NCBI GenBank assembly: GCA_900546285.1
Contig: URCJ01000003.1
Span: forward strand, 12,047 to 76,046
DNA length: 64,000 nt
Direction of reading: 5' to 3'
Origin: an uncultured Solobacterium sp.
GTDB lineage: Bacteria > Bacillota_I > Bacilli_A > Erysipelotrichales > Erysipelotrichaceae
The position numbers and the translations under genes are program-made. Shown here in pieces: positions 60,853 to 64,000 of the stretch (positions are counted from its first letter, which is position 1; each line of letters starts with the position of its first letter). The notes beneath the pieces were generated by a model. The model did no database searches, was not told the origin of the DNA, and worked only from the letters and a program-made list of their open reading frames with translations.

Positions 60853-61920
60853 ATGGCTGAAGATTATCAAAATGAACTACAATTAGATCTTAATAAGAAA
60901 GTACAAGGAATCGTTAAGGAATTGCCTGATTTTATGTCTAAGTTCTTTAAAGAATTAAGAACTAAAGGTATGTCAGAACGTACTAGACTTGAATACGCCT
61001 ATGATATGAAAAGATTCTTTGACTTTGTACAAGTTCAAACTGGCTTTAAGGATAAAGATATCCATTCTCTTAAAGCTAGCGATATTTTAGATGTATTAAC
61101 ATATGATGATATCCAGGAATATTTAGATACTTTAAACACTTATACTGTATCGGATAAATATGGTCACGAAAAGGAAAAACTAAGCTCTCCATCATCAAGA
61201 GCAAGAAAAATATCTTCTTTAAGATCTGTATATAAATTCTATTTTAGAATTGGTGAAATTAATCACAACTTATCTGATTTAATGGATCTACCAAAAATAC
61301 CAGATAATGTAATTATGACAATGGATAAATCACAAGTTGCTAGAATATTAGAAGCAGTATCTGATACTAGTGGTATGAGTGATGGCGAGATTAAAAGACA
61401 TAATAAGATTGTTAAAAGAGATTATGCCATTATGATGTTATTCTTTGGCACTGGTATTCGTGTATCAGAACTTGTAGGTATTGATTTAAGCGATATAGAC
61501 TTCTATAACGCCTCTTTATTAATTACACGTAAAGGTGGCGACCAGGATGAAGTTTTCTTCCCTGAGATAGTTGAAAACGCTATTAGAGACTATGTAGATA
61601 ATGATAGAGACACACTTCTAGCTGATAAAGAATCAAGTGCCCTTTTTATTTCTATGCAACATAAAAGAATGACCGTAAGAAGTGTTCAAGTCATGATTAA
61701 AAGCTATGCAGCTAAGGCTGGCTTAAATATGAAAGTAACACCACACGCACTAAGAAGAACCTTTGGTACAAATCTTTATGAAGAAACCAATGATATTTAT
61801 TTAGTTGCAGATGCCCTTCATCATAGTTCTGTAGAAACAACTAGAAAACATTATGCCAACATGAGTAAGGAACATAAAAGATTAGCAGCCAAGAAATCAG
61901 CTACCTTATTTGAAAAATAG
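60853..61920 (+). CDS. Tyrosine recombinase, XerS-like
   Basis: 355 residues. The SAM-like N-terminal core-binding domain opens with a LPDFMSKFFKELRTKGMS segment as in XerS. The catalytic set is complete: Arg203 (GTGIRVSEL), Lys227 (TRKGGD), His298-x-x-Arg301 (PHALRRT), His323/324 and nucleophile Tyr334. XerS resolves chromosome dimers at its dif site in streptococci as a single recombinase. The length, N-terminus and the adjacent dif-like sequence favour this role over a phage integrase. Confidence 0.85.
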   Translation: MAEDYQNELQLDLNKKVQGIVKELPDFMSKFFKELRTKGMSERTRLEYAYDMKRFFDFVQVQTGFKDKDIHSLKASDILDVLTYDDIQEYLDTLNTYTVSDKYGHEKEKLSSPSSRARKISSLRSVYKFYFRIGEINHNLSDLMDLPKIPDNVIMTMDKSQVARILEAVSDTSGMSDGEIKRHNKIVKRDYAIMMLFFGTGIRVSELVGIDLSDIDFYNASLLITRKGGDQDEVFFPEIVENAIRDYVDNDRDTLLADKESSALFISMQHKRMTVRSVQVMIKSYAAKAGLNMKVTPHALRRTFGTNLYEETNDIYLVADALHHSSVETTRKHYANMSKEHKRLAAKKSATLFEK

Positions 61921-61937
61921 CAAATAATTAGTAAAGC

Positions 61938-61968
61938 ACTTATGAAGTTTTCGTATTGCTTCACAAGT
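61938..61968. terminator. Possible bidirectional terminator between convergent genes
   Basis: ACTTATGAAG (61938-61947) and CTTCACAAGT (61959-61968, one G-U) form a stem followed by TAAATTTT. Weak T-run. Confidence 0.4.
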
Positions 61969-62852
61969 TAAATTTTGGCTAAATCTAGGGCTGGTTTTAG
62001 AATCATATCGTATCTTGCTTTTATGTAATAACGGTAAAATTCTTTCTCTTTTGTTGGTATATCGTTTATTTCATCTATTAATTCATAAATTTTTTCTAAA
62101 TTAATTCTTGGCACTATTCTTTTAACAGCATCCTTGCAATCCTGATTAGTTGTACTTGTAAGAAAATTATAATAGTTAATTTTATTATCATTTATCTTAA
62201 TAATTGAATTTGGAAAAACAAAAATTCGTGAATTTAATTCATTAGAATCATGCATTATCTTGTCGATAATCTTTTCATCGGCTTGTGGTAAAAGACAACT
62301 ACCACAATCAAATATTGGTGCGATTTCAAAAGCATTATTTTCATCATTATAAAGGAAGCCCCAGTTTCCATTATGCCTATCAAAATTAGCTAAAAAAGCA
62401 TCAATCACAAACATATTCCAAAAATGCTCTAATAGATCTTTTGGATTAACATATTCTTGCTTATTTATTGTATCTAAAATATCTTCCAGTTCTGTGCCAG
62501 CCCCACTACTTTCAGAATCTAATATGGTATTTTTGATTGAACAAAAATCAAATAATCTTTTTCCTCCAGTTGTAAAATCTTTGCATGCACATACTATTTT
62601 ATTAATATTCTTAACTTCATAAAAGCCAAGTGTTGTCTCTTGTGCCTTAATTCCTAACATGTTGAAAATATTACACGCTATGTATTCGCTAACGCAACCA
62701 TTAGAATAGGATAAACTCTTATTTATGCCTCTATTTCTAGCTGGAAATTTCAGCATATAGATTTCATCATTGTATCTTATTGCAATTTTATTTCCATTCG
62801 CTCCATTATAAGCTCTATCCAAAACTTTCTCGCAATTTGTAAAATTAATCAT
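61968..62852 (-). CDS. HipA/CtkA-like serine/threonine kinase
   Basis: 294 residues. Kinase-like residues: Lys35 in YMLKFP, catalytic loop FDRHNGNWG (Asp158, Arg159, His160, Asn163) and metal-binding Asp182 in PIFDCGS. This is the arrangement of the short HipA-like kinases of the CtkA type. HipA kinases phosphorylate translation factors such as GltX and cause growth arrest. It overlaps its XRE partner by 4 nt on the minus strand. Confidence 0.82.
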   Translation of the reverse strand: MINFTNCEKVLDRAYNGANGNKIAIRYNDEIYMLKFPARNRGINKSLSYSNGCVSEYIACNIFNMLGIKAQETTLGFYEVKNINKIVCACKDFTTGGKRLFDFCSIKNTILDSESSGAGTELEDILDTINKQEYVNPKDLLEHFWNMFVIDAFLANFDRHNGNWGFLYNDENNAFEIAPIFDCGSCLLPQADEKIIDKIMHDSNELNSRIFVFPNSIIKINDNKINYYNFLTSTTNQDCKDAVKRIVPRINLEKIYELIDEINDIPTKEKEFYRYYIKARYDMILKPALDLAKI

Positions 62853-63268
62853 TTTATTTCTCCATATAAAAACTTTTTTCTTAAATAATCAGCCTGTTCT
62901 GAACTTATGGCTTTATCATCTATTTCAGCACCATTTATGCTTCCATAAAGTTCGCACCATAAACAATCCAATAAGGAACTATTCTCTTCTAGGCCCTTTT
63001 TATATGCATCTAAATCTTTTTGTAGATACAGAGGTAATCCATGTTCATATGCTAAAAACTTTTGATTTTCAATTATACTGTTTTCAATCAATAATTCCAT
63101 AGATACATTTAAAGTTTTGGCGATTTTATATACTGTTTCAACACTACATTTATTAAAATCAGTCTTACCATTACAAATATCATTTATTGTTGAATATGGA
63201 ACATTAGATAATTCTGATAATTTATACTTTGTTATTTGTTTACTTTTAAGTATTTTGTTTAAAAACAT
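62849..63268 (-). CDS. XRE-family regulator, probable antitoxin/partner of the HipA-like kinase
   Basis: 139 residues. Helix-turn-helix of the Cro/CI type in the first 60 (YKLSELSNVPYSTINDICNGK), then a C-terminal domain (about 70-139) with Trp/Cys that I do not recognise. I start it at ATG 63268, 8 nt after GAGG; an in-frame ATG at 63289 is upstream of that site. TATAAT on the minus strand (63297-63292) supplies a promoter. Confidence 0.82.
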   Translation of the reverse strand: MFLNKILKSKQITKYKLSELSNVPYSTINDICNGKTDFNKCSVETVYKIAKTLNVSMELLIENSIIENQKFLAYEHGLPLYLQKDLDAYKKGLEENSSLLDCLWCELYGSINGAEIDDKAISSEQADYLRKKFLYGEIK

Positions 63269-63349
63269 GAAATGTACCTCTACATTCATTATTATAATGA
63301 CATACCGTTATATTTTAAAAGTAATATACGATTTCAAAACCAATTTAAA

Positions 63350-63841
63350 TCAATAATAAAATCCTTCTTTGCGCAATAATTTTACAAATTCAAATATTTG
63401 TTTTCCTTCAACATCAAATGGAAAGAGAAATGAGAATCCAATTTCATTTTCATCAGATGCATTAACATTATCTTTAAGAACACACAAAGACTGTCCACTA
63501 TAATAAAAGTCTAAAAGATAATTATTTACACCATAGACTTCAAATTCGTAATTCTCAAACTTTTCAAATGAATAAGTAAGAGTTCTGTCTCGTTTTAGTT
63601 TTGTAGAAATAGATATCTTATCAAAGCCAATTTCAATATCACAAAAGCCCTTTACATCAATCACAGGAATAGGATAAGAAGTAAGAAACCATTTACCATT
63701 ATCATCTTTATAATAATGGCCACTATACCAACCTGATTCTAAATCAAAGATTCTATGAAATAGTGCATGAAATATTTCTGATTCTTTAAGTTCTAATTTA
63801 TTATATTCATGATTTATTTCATTCAACAATTGCTTATCCAT
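63350..63841 (-). CDS. Unknown 163-residue protein
   Basis: A soluble, aromatic-rich, mixed alpha/beta protein with no signal peptide; features are YNKLELKESEIFHALFHRIFD near the start and many Phe/Tyr. It could be an immunity or structural protein, but I recognise nothing. GGAGG on the minus strand gives a clear start. It is in the same direction as the XRE/HipA pair with an 81-nt gap. Confidence 0.65.
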   Translation of the reverse strand: MDKQLLNEINHEYNKLELKESEIFHALFHRIFDLESGWYSGHYYKDDNGKWFLTSYPIPVIDVKGFCDIEIGFDKISISTKLKRDRTLTYSFEKFENYEFEVYGVNNYLLDFYYSGQSLCVLKDNVNASDENEIGFSFLFPFDVEGKQIFEFVKLLRKEGFYY

Positions 63842-63965
63842 TAAGTCCTCCTACTATGTCTTCTTTAATTAAAATTTTATCATCAATAATTAAACATAAT
63901 AGTATTGTGATAAACATATAAATGAGTTTAAATATAAAAGTTATCTGCATATTTCGCATGAATAA

Positions 63966-63996
63966 GGCCGGTATGAAGCTTGCTTCAATACCGGCC
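63966..63996 (-). terminator. Strong GC-rich hairpin, probably the terminator of a minus-strand gene beyond the window
   Basis: GGCCGGTAT-GAAGC (63966-63979) pairs with GCTTC-(A)-ATACCGGCC (63982-63996). On the minus strand it is followed by TTATTC. It is the most GC-rich stem in the window. The preceding 63842-63965 holds only a start-proximal ribosome site and AT-rich DNA. Confidence 0.55.
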
Positions 63997-64000
63997 ATTC

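Noticed and set aside
60853..61920. Phage or transposon integrase
   Set aside because: No phage genes, excisionase or tRNA target nearby; length and N-terminus fit XerS, and a dif-like site is adjacent.
1..64000. tRNA, rRNA, CRISPR arrays, complete insertion sequences, TGA-Trp recoding
   Set aside because: No cloverleaf, rRNA core, regularly spaced repeats or transposase seen; many genes end in TGA.

Overview
The window looks like chromosomal DNA from an AT-rich, Gram-positive, low-GC bacterium (Bacillota). Erysipelotrichia or a close relative is my best guess. The reasons are the strong Shine-Dalgarno sequences, the HrcA/CIRCE heat-shock system, RNases J and Y, YmdB, YlxM/FtsY, a XerS-like recombinase, and an unusually short SMC. 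TGA is used as a stop and Trp is encoded by TGG, so the code is the standard bacterial one. I see no rRNA, tRNA, CRISPR array or intact insertion sequence.

Layout. 0-6.9 kb: the 3' end of comEC, a SARP/BTAD-type regulator, then an operon for the type IV pilus motor (PilB ATPase, PilC platform) together with a GGDEF-REC-HD-GYP protein and an Hpt protein. 6.9-14.7 kb: iron acquisition, with a three-gene ABC importer, a DtxR-type iron regulator, and a feoA-feoA-feoB operon with a Cys-rich membrane protein and an HMA protein; three copies of a 16-bp palindrome mark the likely iron operators. 14.7-19.3 kb: housekeeping genes (rnj, def, an SEDS gene, rsmD, coaD). 19.3-20.9 kb: a 47-aa ORF under cre-like sites, a pair of perfect DnaA boxes, and a HicAB module. 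20.9-28.2 kb: hrcA-grpE-dnaK-dnaJ-clpB with three CIRCE-like operators. 28.2-31 kb: an accessory patch with a DinJ/YafQ toxin-antitoxin pair, a decayed second copy of the clpB 3' end, and an AAA/PD-(D/E)XK protein. 31-35 kb: rny-ymdB, two nearly identical-headed pilins on opposite strands, and a rhomboid protease.

35.2-48 kb is the most unusual part. A 2723-residue protein with a prepilin leader, Glug repeats and an InlB-type repeat heads an operon of four pilin-like genes, the prepilin peptidase and pilM/N/O, which runs straight into holA, a U32 peptidase and a MATE gene. With pilB/pilC at the left end this makes a nearly complete type IV pilus apparatus; no pilT lies in the window. 52-59 kb: smc-ftsY-ylxM, ackA, nrnA and the HU gene. 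59-64 kb: small membrane proteins, a XerS-like recombinase beside a dif-like sequence where the dominant gene strand switches, then a minus-strand HipA/CtkA-like kinase with its XRE partner and an unknown gene.

Connections. The PilB N-terminus fits the two-motif MshEN c-di-GMP-binding pattern and sits in an operon with a protein that carries both c-di-GMP synthase and hydrolase motifs, so pilus extension is probably controlled locally by c-di-GMP. The giant prepilin-like protein is probably a pilus-borne adhesin. Several genes here have a -10 hexamer 6-7 nt before the start codon and no Shine-Dalgarno sequence, which suggests leaderless mRNAs.
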